From: Luscinia megarhynchos
Taxonomy: Eukaryota > Chordata > Aves > Passeriformes > Turdidae
Assembly: GCA_034336665.1 (NCBI GenBank)
Contig: JAPFBE010000032.1
Location: 3,162,001 to 3,226,000, forward strand
DNA: 64,000 bases
Direction of reading: 5' to 3'
Shown here one piece after another: positions 50,173 through 60,909 of the stretch. The position numbers and the translations under genes are program-made. Under the pieces are notes generated by a model. The model was not told the DNA's origin. It saw nothing but the letters and a program-made list of their open reading frames with translations, and searched no databases. Numbering within the stretch: the first letter of the stretch is position 1; every line of letters begins with the position of its first letter.

Positions 50173-50599
50173 AGTGGTGATCCCACATGAGGAAGAAAAA
50201 CACCTGTTAAGAGTCAGAGTCAGGATGTCCCTGAAGAAAAAGAGAAAGCAGCTGGAAGCTAGAAAAGTCCCCGGGTTGAAAAGGAGCTTGGAGAATCTCT
50301 GGACGCTGGTGAAAGGTGAACCAGGAGCCCATGGTGCTGGCCATTTGCGAGAACAGAGAGATCTGAGGAAGAAGCTGACTGCAAGAACATTTGCCCCTCT
50401 GCCAGCCTTTCTGCAAGCTGTCTCCCAAGTGCAGACAGAGCACTCAGGTGCAGCACAGATATTTCCAGGTCCCTGGCACCCCTCAGACATAGCGGGCACA
50501 CCAATGAATCCTTCCCTTGTTCAGACAATCACATAGCATAATGTGATTCCGTGGAAAGCAGAGAGATGATTCCTATGGTAGAAATACTTGAGATGCAGC

Positions 50600-51546
50600 C
50601 AGCACAGCTACAAGCGGCGGGGGGAGCAAGCAGAGTGCAGGGAATGTCCCTCTCTCCTCCTGATCCAGCATGAGTTTTTGAGTCCTTGAGGAAGGACCAC
50701 CCAATCATATCTTTGCAAAGGTTCTTCTTTGTTGATGCTTGGGACAGAAAATGCAAATCGAGGAGCGTCTTCTGAATGAAGTGGAATGTGAAAAAAACAA
50801 TATTTTAGATCAATAATTGCAAGTGGCCACTCTCTCAGAGATGGAAGTCCAAGCTTCTTCAATGACCTCGTTGATTTTCCTGAGGTCATGGAGCAATCTC
50901 CATGAATTGGAAGTTTTCTTATGGATGACAAACACTGGAGAATTCCAGGGAGTATTTGTTGGTTAAATGAGGCCTTTCTGCAATTGTTCTTCCACTAACT
51001 TTTTGAGAGCACTCAGTTTTTCCAGGGGCCACTGGTCCACCCAGACAGGATTGTCTGTCTTCCAGGTCAATTTCAGGGTGGTGAGTGCCTCAGTGGCCCC
51101 CATTTAAAATCCACTCCTATTCTTGTTCCCCAATGTGACAGGACGTCTCTTCCTCATACTGTGATTGGCTTCTGCACAACAAAGGGACGGATGATTGCTA
51201 CCTTTCCTTCTGATCCTGTAACGATGATTGTTTTCACTGTGCATACACAATGTGGATCCTCCAATTCCTGTTAGAGGTTTCAGAGGTGTGATCAAGTTTC
51301 CTTTGGGCCAAAAGATATAGGAAATGACTGTGACATCTGCACCAGTGTCCAACATGCCTGTGATTCTGATTGTTTTGCTGTTAAGTGTCATAGAAATATA
51401 TCTGCAGCCAAGAGGTAGCAAATCATAATTATTGAAGGTGCCTTTCCATAGTTGCTTGAAGTATGGAGAGCCTGAACCACCCTCTTTCCTTGCTTGTCTC
51501 AAGTCTTTAATTATGTCATGTCAGGGGTGCCCATCTGGGATTCGCA
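50600..51546 (-). pseudogene. pol: Class II-like pro-pol fragment, minus strand
   Basis: Read from 51546 downward there is a Gly-rich pre-protease segment, then a retroviral aspartic protease with DTGADVTVIS (in the 132-codon ORF at 51104-51502). Next comes the reverse transcriptase start ([14 protein letters not shown] near 51050, [22 protein letters not shown] near 50900) and fingers/palm at 50608-50931, with [15 protein letters not shown] and VLPQGLKNS. This motif set is typical of class II (beta/lenti-like) ERVs. It breaks off before the YxDD motif, near 50650. Frameshifts occur between the parts. The downstream junction with the plus-strand leader is around 50540-50650. Confidence 0.75.
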
Positions 51547-52587
51547 TAACCCTGTTGGTATGGGCAACTGAAATGCCCAGATGATCAAAAGCAGCCAAAC
51601 CGGTGAGGATTACTCTCAAACCTGAAGTTAAACTAGTAAGGCAAAAACAATATCCTATTAACTGTGAGGCAAGGAAGAGGCTGGAAAAGCTCATAAAAAT
51701 TTTTTTTAAAAATATAAGTTATTGAAGGAATGTGAATCAGAATATAACACACCAATATCACAAATTAAAAAGAAAAATGGGGAATATAGGTTAGTACAAG
51801 ATTTAAGGGCCATTAATAAAATAATACCAGATATTAATACAGTAGTAACTAATCCATACACACTTTTGGCAGCACTAAAAAGGGAATATAAATGGTTTAC
51901 AGTGGCTGATCTTAAGATGCCTTTCTCTGCATACCCTTGGAGGAAAATAGTCAAACAATATTTGCTTTTGAATGGGAAAGTCCCACCTCTGGTAGCAAAG
52001 TTCAGTTAATCTGGACTGTCCTACGACAGAAATTTAAAAATAGTCCAAAAATATTTGGAGATCAACTAGCACAATAATTAGAACAACGGAAGAAAAATAA
52101 CACTGAAGGAGCAGTTTTACAGCATGTAGTTGACATTCTGCTGGCAGTGGAGACCCAAAACCAGTGCCTACAAACGGCCATAAGTCTGTTAAACTTCCTG
52201 GGATAGAATGGTTACAGAGTAACTAAAAGAAAAGCTCAAATAGGAAAGAGAACTGTGAACTATTTGGGCTTCGAGATTACTCAACGGCAGAGAATTCTTG
52301 GCTTTGACAGAAAGGAAGCAATCTGCCAAACTCCAGAACCACAGAACATCCAAGAATTATGAGGCTTTCTGGGAGTGGTCAGGTGGTGCCCATTGTGGAT
52401 ATTAAACTATAGACTTTTAGTGAAGCCTGTCTATGAAGCTCTAAAAGAAACAAAGGAAAGACAGTTGGTGTGGACTCCAAAGTGCCAAACTGCCTTCTGA
52501 GAACAGAAAAAGGCATTAATGAGAGCACCTGCATTAGGGCTTCCTGACTTAACCAAGCCCTTTGAACTGTTTGTACACGAGAGGCAA

Positions 52588-54840
52588 CCCACCAAGTGTA
52601 ACCAGGTCCTTGAGCAAAGACAATCCCACAGATGGGTTTGTCCGTGCCCAAGGTGGGACTAATCCAAACAGTCTTTCCTAAAATACCATTCATGTGTACT
52701 ACAGGGACTTTATCTCCATCCACTGTGTGCAAGGGCTCAGATTGGGCAGGACCAGCTCGATTGATGGACCTTGGGTATTCACTAACCATGTGGCCTTCGC
52801 TAAGTCTGTTTCCCAATTCTTGAAGGCTCCCCCACCAAATGCATTAAAGGTAGTCTTGAGTAGGCCGTTGCACTGTTCAACTTTCCTGGCCGCTGGTGCA
52901 TGGTAAGGGATATGATATACCCATTCAATGCCATGTTCTCTGGCCCAGGCATTGATAAGGCCGTTCTTGAAATGAGTATCGTTGTCTGACTTGATTCTCT
53001 CCAGGGTACCATACCTCCAAAGGACTTGCTTTTCCAGGCCGAGGATGGTGTTCCGAGAAGTGGCGTGAGGCACAGGGTAGGTCTCCAACCATCCGGTGGT
53101 GGCTTCCACCATGGCCAGCACATAGTGCTTGCCTTGGTGGGTCTGAGGCAGTGTGATGTAGTCTATCTGCCAGGCCTCTCCGTACTTATATTTGGACCAA
53201 TGCCCCCCATACCAGAGGGGCTTCACCCACTTGGCTTGCTTGATGGCAGCACACGTCTCACAGTCATGGATAACCTGAGAAATACTATCCATGGTTAGAT
53301 CAACCCCTCGGTCTCGTGCCCACCTATAGGTGGTTTCTCTACCCTGATGACCTGAGGCACTGTGGGCCCATGGAGCCAGAAAAAACTCTCCCTTGTGTTG
53401 CCAATCTAAGTCTATCTTTGACACCTCTATCTGTGTAGCCTGATCTACCTGTTCGTTGTGCTGGTGTTCTTCATTGAAATCCTTCATAGGAAGCCAGGAT
53501 TTCCTTCTCTGTGGGGGTGTAATTGGCTTCAGACCGTTTGTAACTTGTGCTCCAGAATCCCAGGGGTCAGACTCGAGTCTCACCAGGCACCTTCTGCCAA
53601 AGGCTCCAGGACAGACCACGGTTCCCAGCTGCAGAGTAAAGCACATTCTTTACCTCTGGTCCCGTCCTGACTGGGCCAAGGGCTACCGCATGAGCAATCT
53701 GCTTCATCTGGGTGAAGGCTTGCTGTTGTTCAGGGCCCCAGTGGAAATCGTTCTTCTTGCGGGTGACCAGGTAGAGAGGGCTCACAATCTGGCTGTACTC
53801 AGGGATGTGCATTCTCCAAAAGCCTATGGCACCTAGGAAAGCTTGTGTCTCCATCTTGCTTTTTGGTGGCAACATTGCAGTGATCCTAATGATGACTTCA
53901 GTGGGGATCTGGCGTCATCCGTCTTGCCACTTCACTCCCAGGAACTGGATCTCTCGGGCAGGTCCTTTGACTTTGCTCTTTTTAATTGCAAAGCCGGCTC
54001 CCAGCAAAATCTTGATAATCTTCTCTCCTATCTCAAATACCTCCATTGCCGTGTTCCCCCACACAGTGATGCCATCGATGTATTGGAGGTGTTCCGGAGC
54101 TTCACCCTTTTCCAGTGCAGCCTGGATAAGTCCATGGCAGATGGTAGGACTGTGTTTCCACCCATGGGGCAGTCGGTTCCAGGTGTACTGCACACCCCTC
54201 CAGGTGAAAGCAAACTGAGGCCTGCACTCTGCTGCCAAAGGAATGGAGAAAAATGCTTTGGCAATGTCAATGGTGGCATACCACCTTGCTGCCTTGGACT
54301 CCAGCTCGTACTGGAGTTCCAGCATGTCCCACATGGCAGCACTCAGCGGTGGAGTCACTTCATTTAAGGCATGATAGTCCACAGTCAATCTCCATTCTCC
54401 ATCAGATTTCCGCACAGGGCAGATGGGGCTGTTGAAGGGTGAGTGGGTTTTGCTGACCACCCCTTGGTTCTCCAGCTCATGGATTATCTTGTGGATGGGG
54501 ATCACAGCATCTCTATTTGTCCGGTACTGCTGGCGATGCACTGCCAAGGTAGCAATTGGTACCTGTTGGTCTGTCACCTTCAGGAGTCCCACTGCAGATG
54601 GTATGTCTGACAGTCCAGGCAAGGTGTTCAACTGCTTAATGCTCTCTGCTCCTACAGCAGCTATTCCAAAAGCCCACCTGAGTCCCTTTGGGTCTTTGTA
54701 GTAGCCGTTCCTGAGGAAGTCTATGCCTAGAATACATGGAGTCTCTGGGCCTGTTACAATTGGATGTTTCTGCATCACCTTCCCGTCAGGGTCACCTCAG
54801 CTTCCAGCAAAATAAATTCCTGTGATCCCCCTGTCAGGGC
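52588..54840 (-). pseudogene. pol: ERVL-like pol pseudogene, minus strand, lacking the protease active site and RNase H
   Basis: This is the same family as 24790-27906. Reverse transcriptase is one ORF of 287 codons (54778-53915) from the protease C-terminus (GPETPCILGIDFLRNG) through fingers and palm. The catalytic motif is YIDG instead of YIDD (plus-strand 54071-54082). Connection follows (53875-53567). Integrase, in a 315-codon ORF (53646-52699), has its HHCC module and intact core residues: QIDYITLP, SDNDTHF, and Glu in KVEQCNG. Compared with the plus copy, the protease active-site segment and the whole RNase H are missing. The copy ends at about 52588 within the integrase C-terminus, with no LTR. 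Confidence 0.82.
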
Positions 54841-56360
54841 CTCTCTAGCCCTGGTTATTATTTCCTTCCTGGGCATACATAGTAGAGGTTCCTTCAAGTG
54901 GGTCTGACAGATTACCTTCCCTTCTGTAATATCCTGCACCCTGGTTATGGGAGGTCAAGGCTACCTTCATTTTAGTAGAACTTCCTTGGTTAGTGCTTCC
55001 CTCCCTGAGTTGATGCACCCGTGCTGCCAGGACAGAACTGGATTTCCCATCCCATTTTCCCATGTCTTCACCATGGTCACGCAAAAAGAACCACGGGTCA
55101 GCTCATGGGGTGTACCCTCTCTCTCTAGCTGGGGGGCGTTGTGATCTAAATTTGGCGCCCGTGACTCGCACTGGTGCTGCATTGATCTTCCTCATCCGTC
55201 TCATCTCCTCTTTGAGTTCCTAAACCATGGCAGAGACGTGAGCCTGAATTGGGCCATTCATCATACTCACAAAATTTCTGAGCTTGTTGGCAACAGAACC
55301 CACTGTCTCTTGGTTGTTATCAGCATCAATCATTGCAATAAAAGTGGTATAGTGAGATGGCCCCAGGTTTGCCAGATTCCACAACATCTGCCCTGGCACC
55401 TGACCTTGTCAGGGTCATTGCCATGCTGTCTGCCCCTCCCAAAAAGTACCTCTATTATTGCCACTTGTCTCAGCTGCTGGATCCTTTCCTCAAGGGTCTT
55501 CCAGCGCATTCTATGGTGGTGCTCCTGCATTCTCTGTCTGTGGACAAACCTCTCTCTTACACTCATTAAAAGTCACTCCCAGAGGGAAAGGGTGCCTGAC
55601 TCCCTTACGAATATCTGGTCTACACCTGAGTCCTGGGTCAGGGGTCCCAAATTCCTGGCCTCAGTACCATCCAGTTGTACACCTTTTCCCATAAGGTCCC
55701 CCACCCGAAGTAACCAGGTTGTAAAAGCCTCACGGCCCCGCTGTACAATGTCTTTTCGCAGATTACGGAGACTATCGTATGAGTGGGACTCGGTGACAAT
55801 CTCAACCTCTGGCTCCCCTGCTGGTTGCGAGGGCCCTCCTTTCTTATCCTTATTATCTAGGTGCTTTATTTTCATCTTAGATTTTCTAGTTTCCACAGGG
55901 GTGACTACTGCTGTCTGTGACTGCCTCTGTGGTTCAGCTGGAACATGGACAGATGTAATGTTTGTGGGTTCCACTGCAGCACCATCCGACTCTCCCTCTT
56001 TAGGGCAGGGGGAGGGTTTCTCATCAGCTGGGGAAAAGTACTCCTTGAGCATCTGGCCTATCTCCTTCACTAGAACCCCCATCCACTTTGGGTGGTTCCT
56101 TTCTGAGGTGGGCTGTAGAGCAGGGTCAGGCTATGGGGCACCATCCCTATTTCCCAGGGTAGGTATCAGGGTTTTTATCCAAGCCAATATCCCCTTATCT
56201 CTGAATGCTAAATAGAACAGGCCTATCAGTAACACCAGCCACTGTATGATATCTTTAACATTCAGAGGAGATTTAAACCCTTGAAAAACTGGTGGGGTAG
56301 ACTCAAAAAACTGGGTGAAGGGTTGGGAGAAAATTTTCACTGGTGTCATTCCCTCACATT
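54841..56360 (-). pseudogene. gag: ERVL-like gag pseudogene, minus strand
   Basis: It starts with an ATG at 56349 and a hydrophobic segment after PLNVKDII (56349-56131). A stop follows, then the 169-codon ORF 56082-55573 with a Pro/Lys-rich linker and capsid-like part containing LDGTEARNLGPLTQD. After that come 55566-55330 and a charged C-terminal part (55084-54845). The order matches the plus-strand copy at 22745-24627. No zinc knuckle is seen. The 5' end stops just beyond the ATG against ERV1-b sequence, so leader, primer site and LTR are absent. Confidence 0.72.
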
Positions 56361-57239
56361 AGATAAAGATGACTGCCCCACCTGGTTTTAAAGATGGCCC
56401 ATTAGCGGATAATATGTTCAACGAATATAAGGATCACTGCCGCACCCAGCTTCAACAGATGGTGATAGAATACATGTTTCTAGTCACATCCTGTATTTCA
56501 ACCCAAGATAGTAGATACTTTTTCCGGATGGCCAGAAGTCTTTCCCTGTAGTACCATTAAAGCTAGGGAAGAAGTAAAAATCTTGCTTAAAGAAATCATA
56601 CCAAGGTTTGGGGTACCACTTGGGATGCCCTCAGATAGAGGCCCACATTTTATAGCAGATGTGGTGCAACAGCTGAGCAAAACTCTAGGTATAAAATGGG
56701 ACTTACACACACCTTGGCAACCAGAATCAAGTGGGAAAGTGGGAAGGATGAATCATACTGAAACGACAAATTAGCAAAATGCGTCAAGAAACTTCCTTAA
56801 AATGGCCACAGGTCCTCCCTCTGGCTCTTTTGCAATTCAGAATTTAGTCAAAATCAAAAACTAAAGTCCCTTTGAATTGCTGCACAGATGGCCATATCAG
56901 ACACGATCCATTCCTGGAGAAAAACATTCAAAGGAAGAAACAGATTTAAATCTATACATAATTTCTTTAGGAAAATCTCTAGCTGGACTTGGCTGGTTTA
57001 TAATCATATTGGGACCAATGGCTTTGGATGCACCTGTTCACCCATACCAATCTGGGGACTCTGCATATTTAAAGACTTGGAACTCTGAACCCTTGAAAGA
57101 AAAGTGGAAAGGACGCTTTCAATTCTTCCAGGTAGCGTACATGGCACTTAAGGTGGAAGGAATAAAAACCTGGGTCCATCACAGGCAGGCAAAAACAGCA
57201 AACACGCATTATACACACCAGAAAAAAGATTAATTAATA

Positions 57240-59630
57240 TCATGGCGGTTTTTTAGATCTAAATCGTATTTTTTAGGTATATGATATGATTTTCTAGGGG
57301 GATATTATTTATTGGCCCTAAATGAAGAAGATAAGTAATTGAATAGTTATAATGATAATAGAAACTATGTTGTTAATCTCTGGGAAGGGAAATGTGATCT
57401 TAAAGCAAGTGCAAGATTTTGGGAGATTACAGAATATAACCTCTATAACAGCTTGTTTGCCAACACCAACCTCTGCAGAAAATCCAGTTCCATGGGGAGC
57501 TTAATCACAAATTTGACAATAATTTGGGAACACGTGGGAAGGAAGTAGTACCCATGCCGCAGTTGTTTAGATTTACCAATTTTAATATACTTATTTTTTG
57601 CTGTGAGATAGAATTAGGAGCAAAAGCAAGGCAGGCGTAAAACTTAAAGGGTGTAAAGAAAAACTTTATTAACAACATAAAGAAATAAGAAATTTAGAAT
57701 AAAACCTTCAACCAGCCCTCTTCTTTTCACTCACACCTTCTTTTCCTTCTTAACAACAACATACAGAAACACTTCAGTCAGTTATCAACTTCAAAAAATT
57801 TTTTTCAGTTTATTCTAGGGAGAGGAGTCTTCTCTTGTCAGGCCATAAGGACTTCTTTCGTGGATTCATTTTCTACAAACTCCTCCCATCTTCACAGCTT
57901 TTCCCAAAAACTGTGTTTATGGGCTATGTTAAACTTATGGGGTATTTACTTTCAAGAATGAACTGTTCAAAAGCAAAAGTTCTCCTTATCTCTCTTTCTC
58001 TCTGTTCATACTTTATTTCCAGGAACAGAGATCCCCTTTTTACCTCGGGTCAAAGGATTCTTAACACACGTGCTTTAACTCAATGATCTATTAAGTTGAA
58101 CACTCCAACCCCCTATGTCTTTTCCCACGGTTTATAGGAATTTTGAGTGTAGTATAGTCCATTCTTATAGCTTACAAAAAGATTTTTAGCTTAAATTCAT
58201 GATGTTTCCTCTTTCTATTTGGAACTTGACTCCTGTTTCACTGACTTTGGTGTATCCTCTCTGGTTTGTTTTTTTTCTCACTTAAGGGAGGATTGAAGGT
58301 TTGCAAGTCTCATCTGAGCATTGGAAGGGTTAAAATCTCACATGGAGGATGCAGAGGCTGTGGCCAGGCTATGCTGGAGCTGTGCCAGGATTTCAGGACA
58401 CTCAGGCTGCACTGGGAGGGGCTGGCCCAAGCCAGAAATGGCAACGGCTGTGCTGGAAAGGGGGGGTAACAGGACAGCTAAGATCTCAATCAGCCTCCCT
58501 GGGGCTCAGCAGCAGCATTCGCTGACAATGGCCAACCCTCCTCCCTGCTGGGACATGCCAGCTTCCCAGACAGGGAGGCCCGGCACTGCGCCTCGCCAGG
58601 CCCGGACCCTGTTACCTGCACTCCTGCCAGAAGAGAAAACGACCATTCCCGGGGTTTGCTTGTTTTAAAATGTGAATTCACGTAGGCAGACTAAATTTTC
58701 CAATTGGTTTCTCAGGCTGTCAACAACTAACCCAGCTTCTAATTGGTCCCATCAACTCCCAGAGGAAGTTTTTAAGGAGAAAACTTCTGTGGAAGCTTTC
58801 CTCTCGGTGTTAACCAATGCAAAACCAGCACACATGCCAATTGGACAGGGATGGAAGGAGAATATTCCTTACAATGGACACATAATGATGATACTGTTAA
58901 AAATTGCAATATTGCAAAAATAGATCTGGAAATTACCTCAGGGAATATTTATTGGCCGACAGACTGTACTAATACCCTTTGGGGATGTCAAAATAGCAGA
59001 AATTTGGACCAGCCCTCAAACAGGAAGATGGGAATATATCCAGCCAGTTCAATGGTGTCTGGACTGGGAAGGGAATCCAGGCCTCCCAGAAGACCCCTTA
59101 CAGGTTGATATAAAATATCCTGACTTAAATAAGGTCAAGGCAAAAGAATCCAAAGTAAAGTGGAAGTGCACTCAAGTATACATTTGTACTGGTAAGAATC
59201 CTAAGATACAGTGACTCATGACTGTGGCACAAGTTTTAAGGTTAGGATGTGTTTGTAGAAATTATTCTACCTTTCTTAATGACAACTGGTCTCATCTAAC
59301 AAATAAGACGACTTGGAGAGATAGAGACTGTCAGCAGGACATGGTAAAATCATTAGGACCCACAGTATGGGTGGGAAGTAATGGAATCTGAACCACACAT
59401 TTGCCCTTGGGAGAATCGAGCGTGCAATGGACACTGGGAGTATTAACATTATGTCCCTTGTGGAAGCAGTCACCATTGGGAGCCCAACTATGGGGAAAAG
59501 TTAAACATGATGAGACTGGGAAACACCCCAGTACAGGAACCATAGCGGGATGGATATTAGAATCCATCTTCACTTCCAAAATATCTACGTTGAGAAACAG
59601 ACTAACCATAGGTAATTTTTGGTAACAGAT
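57240..59630 (+). pseudogene. env: ERV1-b env-like pseudogene, split by a minus LTR
   Basis: The region follows the integrase C-terminus, where env is expected. After the LTR (57558-58832) a Cys- and Trp-rich, Asn-glycosylation-prone sequence continues (58840-59620), with stretches such as YWPTDCTNTLWGC, WKCTQVYICTG and NYSTFLNDNWSHLTNKTTW. These look like a surface glycoprotein. Open pieces are short and in different frames. No transmembrane subunit was recognised. The env assignment rests mainly on position and composition. Confidence 0.5.
57558..58832 (-). mobile_element. LTR family A, minus strand, TSD CATGC
   Basis: In plus-strand reading it runs from cgcagttgtttagatttacc to gcaaaaccagcaca. 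catgc duplications lie at 57553-57557 and 58833-58837. The left terminal TG has become CG. It shows the same blocks as 19186-20503, in the same order. Confidence 0.8.
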
Positions 59631-59730
59631 TTTAAGAGTCGGCCGGAAGCGTCTCTGATCTGCCTCATGACCATCATCAGAGACTGAGACCCCAAGACCC
59701 CACCCCTCACTCTGACCTAAGTTCTGGTCT

Positions 59731-60235
59731 TGTCGAGGTGGATGCTTGCCAAGGACTGTTTGTAGGTGTGCTTGGAGCTTGCCACGGTACACTGCTCCCA
59801 AGCAGGGTACTGGCTGTAGCGTCCTGTTCCACCTGTTTCTTGGAGCAATGCTCTCCGCATGCAATAGTCCATAAATTTCCCCACCTTTTGGCCAGAGGCC
59901 ACTTGCTTTGGAAAAGGACTATAAAAAGTGACTTTCTTAAAGAAGAATTCGAGATCTCTTTCTCCCCAAGAGACCAAACACGCGTCTATTCTCGGATGAC
60001 CACGAGAATGCGTCCCGTCTGTTGGTAGCTATATCCCCATCCTCTCTCTTTCTCTCTCTCTCTATCCCGTTTACTTTGTTCCTTTACCTGTCTCTATCAC
60101 AAAACTGAATTGTTAGCACGCAATAAACTGTATTACTGCTTTCTGCTAAACAAACCTGTCTCTTGCTTTTGTCTTTTGCACCCTGGGGTCGAACGAACCA
60201 TCACAACTCCCGCTCGGGTTGAGCGGATCGTGACA
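59731..60235 (+). repeat. 5' LTR of ERV-c, about 505 bp
   Basis: It starts TGTCGAGGTGG and ends GGATCGTGACA. A TATA box (tataaaaa) lies at 59920-59927 and AATAAA at 60122-60127, giving a credible U3-R-U5 layout. A CT-rich run lies at 60045-60065. The left boundary is inferred from TGTC/GACA end symmetry. The 3' LTR lies outside the window, so age cannot be estimated. Confidence 0.65.
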
Positions 60236-60240
60236 TAAAT

Positions 60241-60258
60241 TGGCGTCATGGACAGGAT
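60241..60258 (+). promoter_or_regulatory. Primer-binding site of ERV-c
   Basis: TGGCGTCATGGACAGGAT lies five bases after the LTR end. It partly resembles lysine-type primer sites; the tRNA was not settled. A splice-donor-like gaa|gtgagt occurs downstream at 60357-60365. Confidence 0.55.
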
Positions 60259-60909
60259 GAAGGGTTTCTGACAGACAGAAGGATTGCTGGTTGTGTGTAG
60301 TCTGCAACAGGGAAAGGACGTCTTGCCTCAGTCGCACCTAGCTGGCCACCTCGACAGAAGTGAGTCAGACTAGAAAGCAAGGGGGGCCTTTCAGATTTCC
60401 CGCAGACTGCACACACCTAGGTGAAAAGCATCCCTACACTCATTTGAGGTTTCTGTCTTCAGAAATTCTCAATAGATCTCTTGGTGCAAAAGGCAGAACT
60501 GCACTGTTCTCATTCTTTATTATTGCATATATACGTGAACTGACCTTTCCTAAACATTAGGAAGGGGAAAACCTGCGCAGGCTGTGTGTCTGTCTTTCCT
60601 GAAATAAGGGGGGGAAAAACTGTGTTGGGTGTGTATGCATGAATACTAACCTCTCCAAAAAAGTCAGGAGGGGGTACCACGCAGGCTGTGTGTCTACCCT
60701 GCCTGAAATAAGGAAAAAGCTGTGTAGGCTGTGTATACATGTGTACTAACCTTTCCTAGGAAGTTAGGAAGGGGTACCGCGCAGGCTGTGTGTCTACCCT
60801 TCCCTGAAATAGGGGGCTTGTAGACAGAAAAAGCTGTAATTAAGTGCTGATCTCCCTTGAGTGGCTTTCCCTTCCTTTTTTTTTTTTTTTTTTTCTTTCT
60901 TTCATCAAA

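Larger units (their letters stand above)
49561..51546. mobile_element. Class II-like ERV insertion with inverted internal segment, TSD TGACCC/TAACCC
   Basis: The left part is a plus-strand LTR, primer site and leader. The right part is protease and reverse transcriptase on the minus strand. The whole is flanked by tgaccc (49555-49560) and taaccc (51547-51552), a 6-bp duplication with one mismatch. ERV1-b reverse transcriptase reads across the site. The right terminus, ggattcgca, ends in CA but lies in coding sequence, with no second LTR. Confidence 0.65.
47175..57233 (+). pseudogene. pol: ERV1-b pro-pol pseudogene in four pieces
   Basis: The protease keeps DTGA (47251-47262) and is split by the LTR at 47307-49265. 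It continues from about 49270 (GASGKSE, HEFLYVPE, LGRDLL). Reverse transcriptase starts near 49520, is cut by the 49561-51546 insertion, and resumes at 51553 ([35 protein letters not shown]). Its catalytic block is decayed: DLKMPF replaces the usual DLKDAF-type motif and only VVDILLAV remains of the second. An antisense ERVL copy occupies about 52588-56360. The integrase core follows (56520-56770): SDRGPHF keeps an Asp, but the third acidic residue is Gly (codon 56742-56744). The C-terminal domain is open at 56877-57233 (VHPYQSGDSAYLKTW). No functional product is expected. Confidence 0.8.
42975..59630 (+). mobile_element. ERV1-b: second class I provirus, dismembered by five insertions
   Basis: A 5' LTR with TATA and polyadenylation signals, a primer site, gag, pro, reverse transcriptase, integrase and an env-like region occur in order on the plus strand. 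The insertions are 44455-46260, 47307-49265, 49561-51546, about 52588-56360 and 57558-58832. The retroviral reading resumes after the insertions. It is antisense to GNAQ. No convincing 3' LTR was found. A 13-bp match to the 5' LTR end (atttttggtaaca) near 59617-59630 may be its remnant or chance. Confidence 0.78.

Noticed and set aside
59617..59630. 3' LTR end of ERV1-b (atttttggtaaca matches the 5' LTR end)
   Set aside because: Only 13 bases match and the sequence before it does not resemble the LTR; too weak to call.
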